A stretch of 64,000 nucleotides of DNA from Arthrobacter cavernae (GCF_017368795.1 NZ_JAFNLL010000021.1:1-64000), one strand, 5' to 3'. Numbered from the stretch's first letter, positions 27,779 through 36,363 are shown. Numbers and translations: made by a program. Notes: generated by a model not told the origin, from the sequence alone.

Positions 27779-28438
27779 GTGGAGGATCCGGCAACGCTCA
27801 TCCTCAATCTGACTTTTCTTGGCACCGTGGGCCTGGCGGGCCTCATGTTCCTGCTCTTGGGGTTCCTGGCGGTGATCACCCTGGTGATCGCCGGGATTGC
27901 CCGGCTGGTATCGATCGTCCTGCTGGCGATGGTCGGGGTCTTCCCCAAGCGCGACACAGTGCCGATCATGCACCTGCCGCCTGAACGCCCCACGCAGGTC
28001 CCGGAACCGCACGCTGTTCCCGTCGCGGAGTCCCCGACGGCGGACGAGCCGCTTCCCGCCGCTCACGCGGCCACCGTCGTATCCGTGCCGCAGCGCCAGC
28101 ACTTCTTCACCTCACAAGGCAAACACCACCCGTTTGTCGCTGCCCTGACGCACGAGCCGCCGGTCCTGAACGAAAAGTGGGCAGCCGCCGTCGCGCAGGC
28201 TGATGAACGTGCCGCCGCCCGCGCGAAAGCAGCCGAACTCCCCAAGATCGTGGTTTCTGTCCGCGAGGTGCCGGCGGGCATCGACGGCGATGCGGAGACC
28301 GCGCCCCGGGAGAAGGCATCCCAAAGCATCTCCCCCAACGGCAAGACCCCCCAAAGCGGGGCCACCAAGGCCTCCCCGCCGGAGCCCGTTCACGGCGGGT
28401 CGCTCACGCCCGCCTCCGGAGCCCGGCCGCGCGCCTAG
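27779..28438 (+). CDS. Membrane-anchored protein of unknown function
   Basis: A 219-residue protein with a GTG start. Residues 8-57 are strongly hydrophobic, giving one long or two short membrane helices. The rest is polar and probably disordered, with Pro/Ala-rich stretches and a central helix (KWAAAVAQADERAAARAKAAEL). No known domain. Similar small anchored proteins are common in Micrococcaceae, but I cannot name a family. Confidence 0.65.
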   Translation: MEDPATLILNLTFLGTVGLAGLMFLLLGFLAVITLVIAGIARLVSIVLLAMVGVFPKRDTVPIMHLPPERPTQVPEPHAVPVAESPTADEPLPAAHAATVVSVPQRQHFFTSQGKHHPFVAALTHEPPVLNEKWAAAVAQADERAAARAKAAELPKIVVSVREVPAGIDGDAETAPREKASQSISPNGKTPQSGATKASPPEPVHGGSLTPASGARPRA

Positions 28439-28471
28439 AATCCAGGGCGTCGCGAGCCCGGGACGAACGGT

Positions 28472-28963
28472 TCACGCCGCCAGTTGCCGGAACGCCGCCC
28501 CGTGGTAGACCAGCGGCTTGGAGCCGTGGTTGATGGCCGTGGACTTCACTTCGAGCACCACGATTGCGTGGTCACCCGCCGGGGTCTCGGAGACGATCTC
28601 GCATTCGAACCCCAGCACCGCGCCGTCGATCAGCACCGCGCCTGTATCGCTCACGGAGGTGTCCAGACCGGCAAAGCGGTCGCCCCGCTTGGAGGACAGT
28701 TGCAGGCAGGCGGCCTCCTGCCCCTCGGCCAGCACCGAGATGCCCAGGCGCGGGGCCTGGCGCAGCTTCGGCCAGGTTGTGGAGGAGTTCTGCACGGCGA
28801 ACATGACCAGCGGCGGGTCGAGCGAGACGCCCACGGTGAAGGAGGAGGCCACCAGGGCTTCCGGGACGAAGTCCACCATGGCGCTGAAGGCCGCAACACC
28901 TGAGGGGAATTGCGAGAACGCGGCCTTGATCGATGCGGATCCGTCCACTATTGCCTGTGTCAT
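28472..28963 (-). CDS. Flavin reductase family protein (FMN-binding split barrel)
   Basis: A 163-residue flavin:NAD(P)H oxidoreductase-like protein. It starts FSQFPSGVAAFSAM, has LVASSFTVGVSLDPPLVMFAV near residue 40, and ends with the HAIVVLEV strand, all typical of the HpaC/DIM6 flavin reductase fold. It likely supplies reduced flavin to a monooxygenase encoded elsewhere or reduces a small substrate. The ATG at 28963 has AGGAAAGGAAG upstream. Divergent from an aldo/keto reductase. Confidence 0.87.
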   Translation of the reverse strand: MTQAIVDGSASIKAAFSQFPSGVAAFSAMVDFVPEALVASSFTVGVSLDPPLVMFAVQNSSTTWPKLRQAPRLGISVLAEGQEAACLQLSSKRGDRFAGLDTSVSDTGAVLIDGAVLGFECEIVSETPAGDHAIVVLEVKSTAINHGSKPLVYHGAAFRQLAA

Positions 28964-29240
28964 GTCAGCTTCCTTTCCTGGGTTTGGTGCGCGGGTCCTT
29001 TCCACTAATTCACCTGCCGGCCGGAAGGACAATGTTTGTTGATCCGGAAGACGTTTGTGTACCCCCGTGTCAAGATCCGGGCCTCCGCTGCGCCGGAAAT
29101 CCGCCCCAGCGTTACCCCCCGAGACGAAAAGTGAAGAACTCCTACCGGTTCCGCGTGCGGGTGCCGCGATCTGTGTAGCCTCGTCTCCATCCATTGCAGG
29201 CCCCTGACCACCACCGCGACCACAACAAAGGAAGCTGCAG

Positions 29241-30278
29241 ATGAGCCTCAGCGAGCTACGAACCCTCGGACGCACGGGCGCCCTGATCAGCCCCCTGACC
29301 TTGGGCACCCTGAACTTCGGCACCGGCGCGGCACCTACGGGTCCGGACGAGAGCATCCGCATCATCCACGCCGCGCTGGACGCGGGCATCACCAGCATCG
29401 ACACCGCGGACATCTACTCGCAGGGCGAGGCTGAAACCGTGGTGGGCCTGGCGGTCCGGGGCAGGCGCGACGACGTTTTCCTCGCCACCAAGTTCCACGG
29501 CCAAATGGGGCCCAACCCGGCGCACGCCGGCAACTCGCGGCGGTGGATCGTGCGCGCGGTGGAGGACAGCCTGCGCCGCCTGCAGACGGACAGGATCGAC
29601 CTCTACCAGGCCCACCGCCCGGACTACACCACCGATCTGCTGGAGACCATCACGGCGCTGAACGACCTCATCCGCCAAGGCAAGATCCTCTATTACGGCA
29701 CCTCGGTCTTCACCCCGGCGCAACTGGTGGAGGCACAGTGGATCGCCAACACGAACCACCTGGTCCCGCCCGTCGTGGACCAGGTCCCCTACTCGCTTCT
29801 GGTGCGCGCCAACGAACGCGACGTCTTCCCGATCACGCAACAGTACGGCGTCGGGCTCCTCAGCTATGGACCGCTCGACGGCGGCTGGCTGGCAGGCGGG
29901 TACCGTGTCGGTGCAGGGCAGCCCGAGAGCTCGCGGGCCGACGCGGTGCCGGGCCGTTTCGATGTCACCGCACCCTTCAACCAGGGCAAGCTCCACGCCG
30001 CGGATGCCCTCGCCCAGCTGGCCGCACGGCACGGGCTCACGCTGATCCAGCTCGCCGTCGGCTTCGCCCTGAGCCACCCGGCGGTGAGCAGCGTGGTGAT
30101 CGGGCCCCGCACGGAGGAGCAGCTCACCGACTACCTCAAGGCGGCCGACGTGGTCCTCAGCGACGCCATCCTGGACGAGATCGACCAGATCGTGGCCCCG
30201 GCCGTCAACTTCCTGGAGCGCGATGCCGGCGCCGTGGTGCCGCACCTGGAGTACCCGGAACTCCGACGCCGGCAGTAG
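29241..30278 (+). CDS. Aldo/keto reductase
   Basis: A 345-residue NADPH-dependent aldo/keto reductase. Catalytic Asp in SIDTADIYSQGEAE, Tyr in the same stretch, Lys in FLATKFHGQ, and His in YQAHRPDYTTD follow the family pattern, as does the C-terminal cofactor-binding SSVVIGPRTEEQL. Substrate is unknown. AAAGGAAG lies nine bases before the ATG. In the 277-base divergent gap to the flavin reductase gene I see no other gene. Confidence 0.9.
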   Translation: MSLSELRTLGRTGALISPLTLGTLNFGTGAAPTGPDESIRIIHAALDAGITSIDTADIYSQGEAETVVGLAVRGRRDDVFLATKFHGQMGPNPAHAGNSRRWIVRAVEDSLRRLQTDRIDLYQAHRPDYTTDLLETITALNDLIRQGKILYYGTSVFTPAQLVEAQWIANTNHLVPPVVDQVPYSLLVRANERDVFPITQQYGVGLLSYGPLDGGWLAGGYRVGAGQPESSRADAVPGRFDVTAPFNQGKLHAADALAQLAARHGLTLIQLAVGFALSHPAVSSVVIGPRTEEQLTDYLKAADVVLSDAILDEIDQIVAPAVNFLERDAGAVVPHLEYPELRRRQ

Positions 30279-30299
30279 CCTTCCTGGCTTGATCGTTGC

Positions 30300-30351
30300 G
30301 AGGCCCGCTTTTACGTCCTTTGGGCGGGGTGAAGCACGTAGAGCGGGCCTC
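30300..30351. terminator. Stem-loop terminator after the aldo/keto reductase
   Basis: GAGGCCCGCT at 30300-30309 pairs with AGCGGGCCTC at 30342-30351, and TACGT/ACGTA can extend pairing inside. No T-run follows, as is usual in high-GC actinobacteria. Confidence 0.6.
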
Positions 30352-30450
30352 ACAACAGTCTCTTGACGACAGCGGGGGCGGCGGCGCAATCTTTAGCTAA
30401 GTGCTGCGGCTGCCCGCAGCGTTTCGTCCCCAGTAGAACGCCGCAACGCT

Positions 30451-31572
30451 ATGTCCAGGTACCAGCTGAAGCACCGACATCGTTCCACCGCCGCGACGCA
30501 AGCATCGCCTCACGCCGGCGGGCCCAGCAGCGGGCCCCTGACCTCCGAAGAGCTGCAACTGGCCGGACGGAACCACTCGATGCCGCTCGAGGCCCTGCGC
30601 GAGGACATCACCCCGGCGGGCCTGCACTACATCCTGACGCACTTCGACATCCCGCACATCGATGCGGAGACGTGGAGCCTGCGGATCGGCGGGGCCGTGT
30701 CCCGGGAGATCGAGCTGAGCCTGGACGACATCATGGCCCGGCCGGCCGTGACCACGCCTGTGACCTTGGAGTGCGCAGGCAACGGCCGCTCGCTGCTGAA
30801 GCCTCGTCCGCTCAGCACCCCTTGGGTGCTTGGAGCCGTTGGCACCGCATCATGGACCGGAACCCCGTTGGCACCCATCCTGGCCAGCTCCGGGCTGGCG
30901 GATGACGCCGTCGAGCTCGTCTTCACCGGTGCCGACTACGGCATCCAGGGCGGCACGGAAGAACCGTTCGCGCGGAGCCTGACGGTCGCCGAGGCGATGC
31001 GTCCCGAGGTCATGCTGGTGTACGGGATGAACGGCTCGCCGCTCCCGCCGCAGCACGGCTTCCCGCTGCGGCTGCTGGTCCCGGGCTGGTACGGGATGGC
31101 GAGCGTCAAGTGGCTGGCGTCCATCGAGGCGGTGACCGGCCGCTTCGAGGGCTTCCAGCAGGCCGTGGCGTACCACTACCTGCAGGGGCCGGAGGGGCCG
31201 GGGCTTCCCGTCACGCGCATCCGGGTCCGCTCGCTCATGGTGCCGCCGGGCATTCCGGACTTCTTCACGCGCAAGCGGGTGGTCGAGGCCGGGCCGGTGA
31301 TGCTCCGCGGCCGGGCGTGGTCCGGGCACGGCGAGATTGAACGTGTGGAGGTGGGGATCGACGGCGAGTGGATGCCCGCCAATCTGGACCCGCCGGCCGG
31401 CGACTTCGCTTGGAGCGGGTGGTCGATGGTTTGGCTCGCCACACCCGGCGAGCACGAACTGCGCTGCCGGGCGATGGATTCCTCGGGCGCGCTGCAGCAG
31501 ACGACGCAGGTGTGGAACTACCAGGGCATGGGCAACAACATGGCGCAGCTAGTGCATGTGACGGTGCGGTAG
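30451..31572 (+). CDS. Sulfite oxidase-family molybdopterin enzyme
   Basis: A 373-residue protein of the sulfite oxidase fold. The molybdenum ligand Cys is in TLECAGNGR near residue 110, cofactor-binding segments include HGFPLRLLVPGWYGMASVKW near 205-222, and a C-terminal Ig-like dimerisation domain begins near 255 (IERVEVGIDGEWMPA). There is no haem domain and no clear Tat signal, so it appears cytoplasmic. Substrate may be sulfite or another small oxyanion. The start has no strong ribosome site; ATG codons downstream exist but the domain begins close to residue 35. Confidence 0.88.
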   Translation: MSRYQLKHRHRSTAATQASPHAGGPSSGPLTSEELQLAGRNHSMPLEALREDITPAGLHYILTHFDIPHIDAETWSLRIGGAVSREIELSLDDIMARPAVTTPVTLECAGNGRSLLKPRPLSTPWVLGAVGTASWTGTPLAPILASSGLADDAVELVFTGADYGIQGGTEEPFARSLTVAEAMRPEVMLVYGMNGSPLPPQHGFPLRLLVPGWYGMASVKWLASIEAVTGRFEGFQQAVAYHYLQGPEGPGLPVTRIRVRSLMVPPGIPDFFTRKRVVEAGPVMLRGRAWSGHGEIERVEVGIDGEWMPANLDPPAGDFAWSGWSMVWLATPGEHELRCRAMDSSGALQQTTQVWNYQGMGNNMAQLVHVTVR

Positions 31573-31623
31573 GGCTGGCGCGGCCGGTGCTGGCGGCGCC
31601 GGCGGCTATACTCGTTCGCAACC

Positions 31624-32004
31624 ATGACAAGCCTGCCTGCCTCCCCCGCGACCGTCCGCATCGATGCCTGGTTGTGGGCAATCCGCGTCTACAAAACGAG
31701 GTCTGTGTCCACGGCCGCCTGCCGCGCGGGGCATGTGCGGATCAACGGCAACCCGGCCAAGGCCTCGCAGACGGTGATCGTCGGAGACACCATCCGTGTC
31801 CGCGAACCCGGCTACGAACGCATCCTTGAAGTCCGCCGGCTGATTGCCAAGCGCGTCGGCGCCGAGGCGGCCTCGCACTGTTTCACGGACCACACCCCGC
31901 CCCGCCCAATAGCACCGGCGCTCGGCCTACCGCAGCGCGACCGCGGTGCCGGCCGTCCCACCAAGAAGGACCGCCGGGACATGCAGCGGCTCAAGGGGCA
32001 GTAG
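31624..32004 (+). CDS. RNA-binding S4 domain protein (Hsp15/HslR type)
   Basis: A 126-residue protein with an N-terminal S4 domain (RIDAWLWAIRVYKTRSVSTAACRAG, residues 11-36; VRINGNPAKASQTVIVGDTI) and a basic C-terminus ending KKDRRDMQRLKGQ. Hsp15 family proteins bind stalled 50S subunits carrying nascent chains. A monocistronic gene, with the next gene convergent only three bases away. Confidence 0.9.
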   Translation: MTSLPASPATVRIDAWLWAIRVYKTRSVSTAACRAGHVRINGNPAKASQTVIVGDTIRVREPGYERILEVRRLIAKRVGAEAASHCFTDHTPPRPIAPALGLPQRDRGAGRPTKKDRRDMQRLKGQ

Positions 32005-32007
32005 CTC

Positions 32008-32643
32008 TCATTCCCGCACGCCTTCCTTGCCGTCGCGCACTTCGAAGTCGCCGGCGGCGAACGGTTTGGGCTGCAGGACCATGTGCACGGCGCCGGCCGA
32101 GGTGGTCTCGCTCCTGACGAGAGTAAACGCGGACGGCACCGCGCCGCCGTCGAACAGTCTCTTGCCCTGGCCGACCACCACAGGAAAGTAGAGCAGCCGG
32201 TACTCGTCCACCAGGCCGGCGTCGTGGAGGGCGCGGGCGAGCTGGTAGCTGCCGTGCACCTGCAGTTCACGGCCGGATTCGGCCTTCAGCTCCGCGATCG
32301 CCTCGAGGAAATCCTGGGACAGGACCGTGGTGTTGTTCCAGGTGGGGTCCGTGAGGGTGGAGGAAACGACGTATTTGGGCAGCCCGTTGAGGGCAGTGGC
32401 GACCGCGTTGTCCGGCTCGGTGACTTGCTCCCAGTAGGCCTGCATCATCTCGAAAGTGGTGCGTCCAAGCAGGATGGCGTCGGCCTCGTCGAACCAGGAG
32501 TCGACGATCCTGCCCATGTCGTCGTCCGCGCTCGGGACCAGCCAGCCGCCGCGCTCGAAGCCGCCGCTGGTGTCCTCGTCCTTGCCCCCTGGGCCCTGCA
32601 TGACGCCGTCGAGGCTGAGGAAGGTGTTCACAGTAAGTTTCAT
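32008..32643 (-). CDS. Dihydrofolate reductase / RibD C-terminal family protein
   Basis: A 211-residue RibD-C/DHFR-like domain: KLTVNTFLSLDGVMQGPGG at the start, LLGRTTFEMMQAYW near residue 60, and the closing YFPVVVGQGKRLF. Family members reduce pterin or pyrimidine substrates with NADPH, but most stand-alone actinobacterial copies are uncharacterised. Start ATG at 32643 has GGAGCACC before it. A second, different member of the family is at 63090-63671. Confidence 0.87.
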   Translation of the reverse strand: MKLTVNTFLSLDGVMQGPGGKDEDTSGGFERGGWLVPSADDDMGRIVDSWFDEADAILLGRTTFEMMQAYWEQVTEPDNAVATALNGLPKYVVSSTLTDPTWNNTTVLSQDFLEAIAELKAESGRELQVHGSYQLARALHDAGLVDEYRLLYFPVVVGQGKRLFDGGAVPSAFTLVRSETTSAGAVHMVLQPKPFAAGDFEVRDGKEGVRE

Positions 32644-32844
32644 GGTGCTCCTCCGATGATCGCTGTGGCTCAGGTTCCCAGCTAAAGCCTGTCCCGGTGG
32701 CCGAGGGGTGTCAACGGCTGATTTGACCATGTGGACAAGGCCCAGGGGGTTATCCACATAGGCTTCACATGACATCCGCCGGTCCCGCGGCCCGGGCTAG
32801 ACTGGCCGACGATACGCCGCAACCAGCTTCCGGGAGCCTGACGC

Positions 32845-33501
32845 ATGAGCCGCATTTCCTCCGCCCGCTTTTCGCCGCTTGCCCGCACACGAATCGCCGT
32901 GCTGGCGCTTGCTGCTGCAGCAGCCCTGGTCCTGAGCGGCTGCCAGGGCGGCAGCACGCCTGCCACTACGGATTCGACGACGGCGTCCCCCACCACCAGC
33001 GCGACGCCCACGCCGTCTGCCACTCCGACCGCCGCGTACAAGCCGGCGGATGCGAAGGGCAAGGCGCAGAACGTGCCGGTTCCCGTTATGCCTGAGTTGG
33101 CAAAGGAAAACACGAAGGAGGGGCTGGAGGCGTTTGTTGGGTACTACTTCCAAAGCCTGAGCTATGCCTACGAAACCGGAGACACACAACTCGTTTCTGC
33201 GGCCACTTCTGGTACCTGCACATTCTGCTCAACCCTCACGGACTCCGTCACGTCCAACACCAAAGATGGTCGTTGGATGGTTGGCGGAAAGCTGACCACT
33301 CCAGTCGTTGAGTCGCTTTGGACGGGAGAGCCGGGAAGCCAGCAAGCGAAGGTCCAAGTCCTGCAGACGGCAATCGAGTACTTCGATGCAGACGGGAGCG
33401 TCGGGCAACCCTCATCCCCTGCCATCAACGACGCCGCCGCCGTGATTGCGCGGTACGAGAATAATTCTTGGATTGTCTCCGACATGGGTTTGATCCGGTG
33501 A
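32845..33501 (+). CDS. DUF6318-family secreted lipoprotein
   Basis: A 218-residue lipoprotein. The signal peptide has basic residues then a long Ala/Leu core, and the lipobox LSGC puts the acylated Cys at residue 33. A Thr/Ser/Pro linker (about 35-70) precedes a globular domain with conserved Cys pair CTFC near 125 and YFQSLSYAYETGD. DUF6318 is known mainly from Micrococcaceae and has no assigned function. Its stop overlaps the start of the next gene (TGATG), so the two are a unit. Confidence 0.85.
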   Translation: MSRISSARFSPLARTRIAVLALAAAAALVLSGCQGGSTPATTDSTTASPTTSATPTPSATPTAAYKPADAKGKAQNVPVPVMPELAKENTKEGLEAFVGYYFQSLSYAYETGDTQLVSAATSGTCTFCSTLTDSVTSNTKDGRWMVGGKLTTPVVESLWTGEPGSQQAKVQVLQTAIEYFDADGSVGQPSSPAINDAAAVIARYENNSWIVSDMGLIR

Positions 33502-34448
33502 TGTTTCGTGGGCCCCGCCGGCTGGCCCTGCTCATAGCGGCAGCCATAACTCTGTGTTTGACCACAACACCGGCCATGGCATCCGACCAGAACCGGACCT
33601 CATCATCGTTTGGTCAGCACAGTATGAATCTCATAGCGTTCACGGTGGATGGTGAATCCGGAAAGCTTGTTCCAAAACTTGGCGTAAATGTCGACGAGGA
33701 CCCGAACCAATACATGTACGACCTCCAGTGCCGCGTCGAAGAGGACGCAATAGGGATGGCCTGTCTGCCTGGCGAACTACAGTGCCCGCCGAAGGAGCCA
33801 GGCGGAGAAGAGGGCATTCCGATCGTCTGGAAGTACGCGCCCAAGGCCCTTCAGAATCCCACGTGGACGCAGTGGCGGCCTGTGAACGGCCAACCCGTCT
33901 GTCTCTACGACGCAGAGCCGCAAAACGTGCTTGCGAACATCGCCGCGCGGATCCTCAGCGATTTCCGCCAACTGCCGGTGAACGCAGGGGAACTCAGCGC
34001 CCAGCCCTTCCCCCACACGCTCCGGGGCGGGCCGACAAACTTCTTTGCCAACGCCACGGAACAGACCTTCGACGTCTCCATCCTCGGCCAAAGCGTGCAT
34101 CTGGTGGCCACCCCGGCGAGCTACACCTTCAACTTCGGAGACGGCACCAGCCTCGGGCCCACGCCCATTTCCGGAGGCCCCATCCCCGAGCAGGAATGGT
34201 TGTCGGAAGCCACCCGGACCAGCCACGTGTATGAGCAAACAGGGGACTTCCCGGCCACCGTCACCAGTAGCTTCACCGGCACGTACTCAGTCAACGGCGG
34301 GCCCGCGCTTCCCATCAACGGAACCCTGGACCTGGCAACCGCGCCCAGGACCATCCAGGTGTGGACGACCGAGACCGCGCTCGTAGCCGAAAACTGCCTG
34401 AACGATCCGACGTCGTGGGCTTGTCCTCGTTGGAGTACCCCAAGGTAA
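33501..34448 (+). CDS. Secreted PKD-like domain protein
   Basis: A 315-residue exported protein. The first 28 residues are a Sec signal (basic MFRGPRR, hydrophobic core, TTPAMASD cleavage region). Cys residues are spread through the mature part, and a PKD-like Ig domain is seen near 205-275 (YTFNFGDGTSLG, then the THVYEQTGDFPATVT-type strand). Coupled with the DUF6318 lipoprotein through a TGATG overlap, it probably forms an envelope-surface pair with it. Function unknown. Confidence 0.75.
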   Translation: MFRGPRRLALLIAAAITLCLTTTPAMASDQNRTSSSFGQHSMNLIAFTVDGESGKLVPKLGVNVDEDPNQYMYDLQCRVEEDAIGMACLPGELQCPPKEPGGEEGIPIVWKYAPKALQNPTWTQWRPVNGQPVCLYDAEPQNVLANIAARILSDFRQLPVNAGELSAQPFPHTLRGGPTNFFANATEQTFDVSILGQSVHLVATPASYTFNFGDGTSLGPTPISGGPIPEQEWLSEATRTSHVYEQTGDFPATVTSSFTGTYSVNGGPALPINGTLDLATAPRTIQVWTTETALVAENCLNDPTSWACPRWSTPR

Positions 34449-34559
34449 GTCCCTTCGCTTCCCAAGCACGCACAAGAAAGTTGGTGAACGTGCAGGGCTG
34501 GCTCGCGTAAAGTGACAAGAGACGCCGATTCTCGACGCCGTACAGCTGTGGGAGAGAAC

Positions 34560-35177
34560 GTGACACTTGACTGGGACGAAAAGAGGGCTCTGCTTCAGGA
34601 GCCCAACATTGCTGCCGTGACGCAGCTTTGCGACGAATTGATGGCCAAGAAACCGGGGTCTTCCGTGCCCTACATCGATCCGGTGCACGACGAAGACGAA
34701 TGCCGGATCGTCACCCTCCAAGTGAGCCCGGGGCGCGGTACCGCGTCCGGTTTCGTCTCACATTTGAACGACGACGACGCCGCGCGCCGCGCGCAGCAGA
34801 TCTACGACGCCGCGGAACTGGACGTCCGCTACGTCATGCCGTGGAACTCGTACCCCTGGGTGCGCGATCCCGAACTGCCGCCGGCGCTGAGCGCCCAGGA
34901 GAAGACGGACGGTCTCAGGCCGCTGCGCCAGTTCCTCAAGATCAACCGCAGAGTGTCCGCCATCGTCGCGCACGGCACCGAAGCCGCCGCATTCCTGGCC
35001 CTCTACGAGAAGACCTACCACTCTCCCCTGCGCCAGCACGGCATCAAGGTCTACAAGGCCAGTGCACTTGGAGGCCGGGCCTTTGCCCTGTCCGAGGCCA
35101 AGCAACTGGAGCTCCTGGCCAAGAACATCGAGACCTACCGGGACGCCATGCAGCGGGCGGGGATCCAGCACCTTTAG
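34560..35177 (+). CDS. Uracil-DNA glycosylase-fold protein of unknown specificity
   Basis: A 205-residue protein. I chose the GTG at 34560, with GGGAGAG just before it; a GTG at 34512 lacks such a site. The order of motifs (SPGRGTASGF, LNDDDAARR, YVMPWNSYPW, then VVAHGTEAA-like strand and a final HPS-like region replaced by YHSPLRQHG) resembles the UDG superfamily. I make this assignment from pattern only; the active-site Asp/Asn positions differ from the well-known families. It stands alone, convergent with the DUF3817 gene. Confidence 0.6.
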   Translation: MTLDWDEKRALLQEPNIAAVTQLCDELMAKKPGSSVPYIDPVHDEDECRIVTLQVSPGRGTASGFVSHLNDDDAARRAQQIYDAAELDVRYVMPWNSYPWVRDPELPPALSAQEKTDGLRPLRQFLKINRRVSAIVAHGTEAAAFLALYEKTYHSPLRQHGIKVYKASALGGRAFALSEAKQLELLAKNIETYRDAMQRAGIQHL

Positions 35178-35186
35178 CTCATGGCG

Positions 35187-35214
35187 AGGCTTGCCCGGTT
35201 TGCGCCGGGCCTCC
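35187..35214. terminator. Stem-loop between convergent genes
   Basis: GAGGC..GCCCGG pairs with CCGGGC..CTC around a TTTGCG loop, between the convergent ends at 35177 and 35223. Confidence 0.5.
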
Positions 35215-35222
35215 GCAGCGGC

Positions 35223-35684
35223 TCAGTCGAACCAGGTGTCCGGCGGGCCCATGAACAGCAGGAAGCTGAACACGGCCGCCACGCCGGCAATGGCGATGAC
35301 CACGGCCAGAACGGGGTTGCCCAGCACCCAGGCCTGGGCCTTCTCAAGTACACCCCTCGGAGGCTCCCCGCCCTTGGCAAGCCGCCATCCGCCGTCGAGC
35401 AGTCCCTTGCGGTCCAGCGACATTTCCACCGGAACGGTGGCATAAGGGATCACGGTGGCCACGAGCGCGAGCGCGCCGGTCCGGGCAGGCCATTTCTGGT
35501 TGATCCAGGTGAAGCACGCGACCGCCCCGTAGCAAAGGAACACGAAACCGTGCACGCCGCCGCCGATGCGGACACCGAGGTCGGTGGTCTGCGTGACGTA
35601 CTTCAGGAACAGGCCGATCAGCAGAAGTGTCCACGTGACGGCCTCGGCAAAGGCGAACGTGCGGAACAGGGTACGGGGCGACAT
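35223..35684 (-). CDS. DUF3817 integral membrane protein
   Basis: A 153-residue protein with three to four membrane helices (about residues 5-28, 38-60, 68-85 and 122-145). The first half, FRTFAFAEAVTWTLLLIGLFLKY with HGFVFLCYGAVACFTW, matches the DUF3817 family. ATG at 35684 has TGAGGAC before it; longer open frames upstream have no family similarity. Function unknown. Confidence 0.85.
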   Translation of the reverse strand: MSPRTLFRTFAFAEAVTWTLLLIGLFLKYVTQTTDLGVRIGGGVHGFVFLCYGAVACFTWINQKWPARTGALALVATVIPYATVPVEMSLDRKGLLDGGWRLAKGGEPPRGVLEKAQAWVLGNPVLAVVIAIAGVAAVFSFLLFMGPPDTWFD

Positions 35685-35779
35685 AAATGTCCTCAGTTGG
35701 AAACGGGAGTCCCCTCCAAAATACCGCGGATCGGGCACGCGGGCCGCCCCTGTCGCCGTACGGCGACCAAGAGGACAGG

Positions 35780-36004
35780 ATGCGGTCGGTACGCGAGGCC
35801 GGGCCACTCGTACGCGAACTGCGCGAGGCAAAGGGCTGGTCACAAGTGGAACTCGCCAGACGCGCCAATGTATCGCGCACATTTATCATCGACCTGGAGA
35901 ACGGTAAGGCCACTGTCGAAACCGCGAAATTCATGGACGTCTTCCAGGCACTGGGCTTCGAGATCGCCGTCCGCAACATGGATTCCGGGGCCGTGCGCTG
36001 GTGA
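35780..36004 (+). CDS. XRE/HipB-like antitoxin regulator
   Basis: A 74-residue helix-turn-helix protein (VRELREAKGWSQVELARRANVSR; LENGKATVETAKFMDVFQALG). The pattern is that of HipB-type antitoxins, which repress their own operon and neutralise the HipA kinase. The ATG at 35780 follows AGAGGACAGG. Its stop overlaps by GTGA a reading frame that begins like HipA but is lost after about 15 codons, so this is an antitoxin left without its toxin. It might have kept an operator-binding role for the neighbouring hsd genes; that is inference. Confidence 0.85.
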   Translation: MRSVREAGPLVRELREAKGWSQVELARRANVSRTFIIDLENGKATVETAKFMDVFQALGFEIAVRNMDSGAVRW

Positions 36005-36243
36005 CCGGCTGGCACCTCCACGTCTACATGGACGGAACCTCTGCCAGGCACCGGCCGCACCGGCCAATCCCTAATATCCGGGATACACCGGACCGCGTTG
36101 CTACGCCCGGCGGAAGGACGTGGCGACCCTGCTCATGCCCGCTTCAATGCTTGGCGCCGCTTCGACGGCGGCGCCAAGCCCTCAGGTTTCCGGACCCGAT
36201 GAGGTCATGTAAAGGCTCTTTGCATGACCCATGGAACGTGTAA
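36001..36243 (+). pseudogene. Remnant of hipA-type toxin gene (N-terminus only)
   Basis: Starts GTG, overlapping the hipB-like stop. Its first residues, WHLHVYMDGTS, match the usual opening of HipA. From about residue 15 the sequence is basic, Pro/Arg-rich and without family similarity, and the frame ends at 80 residues instead of roughly 400. All kinase motifs are absent. I read it as a deletion product. Confidence 0.6.
36150..36178. terminator. Stem-loop upstream of the hsd operon
   Basis: CTTGGCGCCGC (36150-36160) pairs perfectly with GCGGCGCCAAG (36168-36178) around a seven-base loop. It separates the hip remnant from hsdM. Confidence 0.6.
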
Positions 36244-36268
36244 AGAATCCAGTCGATTTTTTACACGT
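36204..36268. promoter_or_regulatory. Two tandem palindromes upstream of hsdM, probable operators
   Basis: Palindrome A: arms 36204-36214 (GTCATGTAAAG) and 36218-36228 (CTTTGCATGAC), one mismatch. Palindrome B: arms 36236-36244 (ACGTGTAAA) and 36260-36268 (TTTACACGT), perfect. All four half-sites share the core RTGTAAA (one as ATGCAAA). They lie 96-160 bases before hsdM. The likely binder is a restriction-system controller or the HipB-like protein encoded just upstream. Confidence 0.5.
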
Positions 36269-36350
36269 CCCATCGGTGGGGACACACGGGACAATGAGGG
36301 AACCCCGCCCAAGACAGTGCCCTGCAGCCCTCGTTGTCACACCCGCCCAC

Positions 36351-36356
36351 TAAACT
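36351..36356 (+). promoter_or_regulatory. -10 box of leaderless hsdM
   Basis: TAAACT ends seven bases before the GTG at 36364, and no ribosome-binding site is present in the short interval. A -35 element is not obvious. Confidence 0.45.
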
Positions 36357-36363
36357 CACATGG

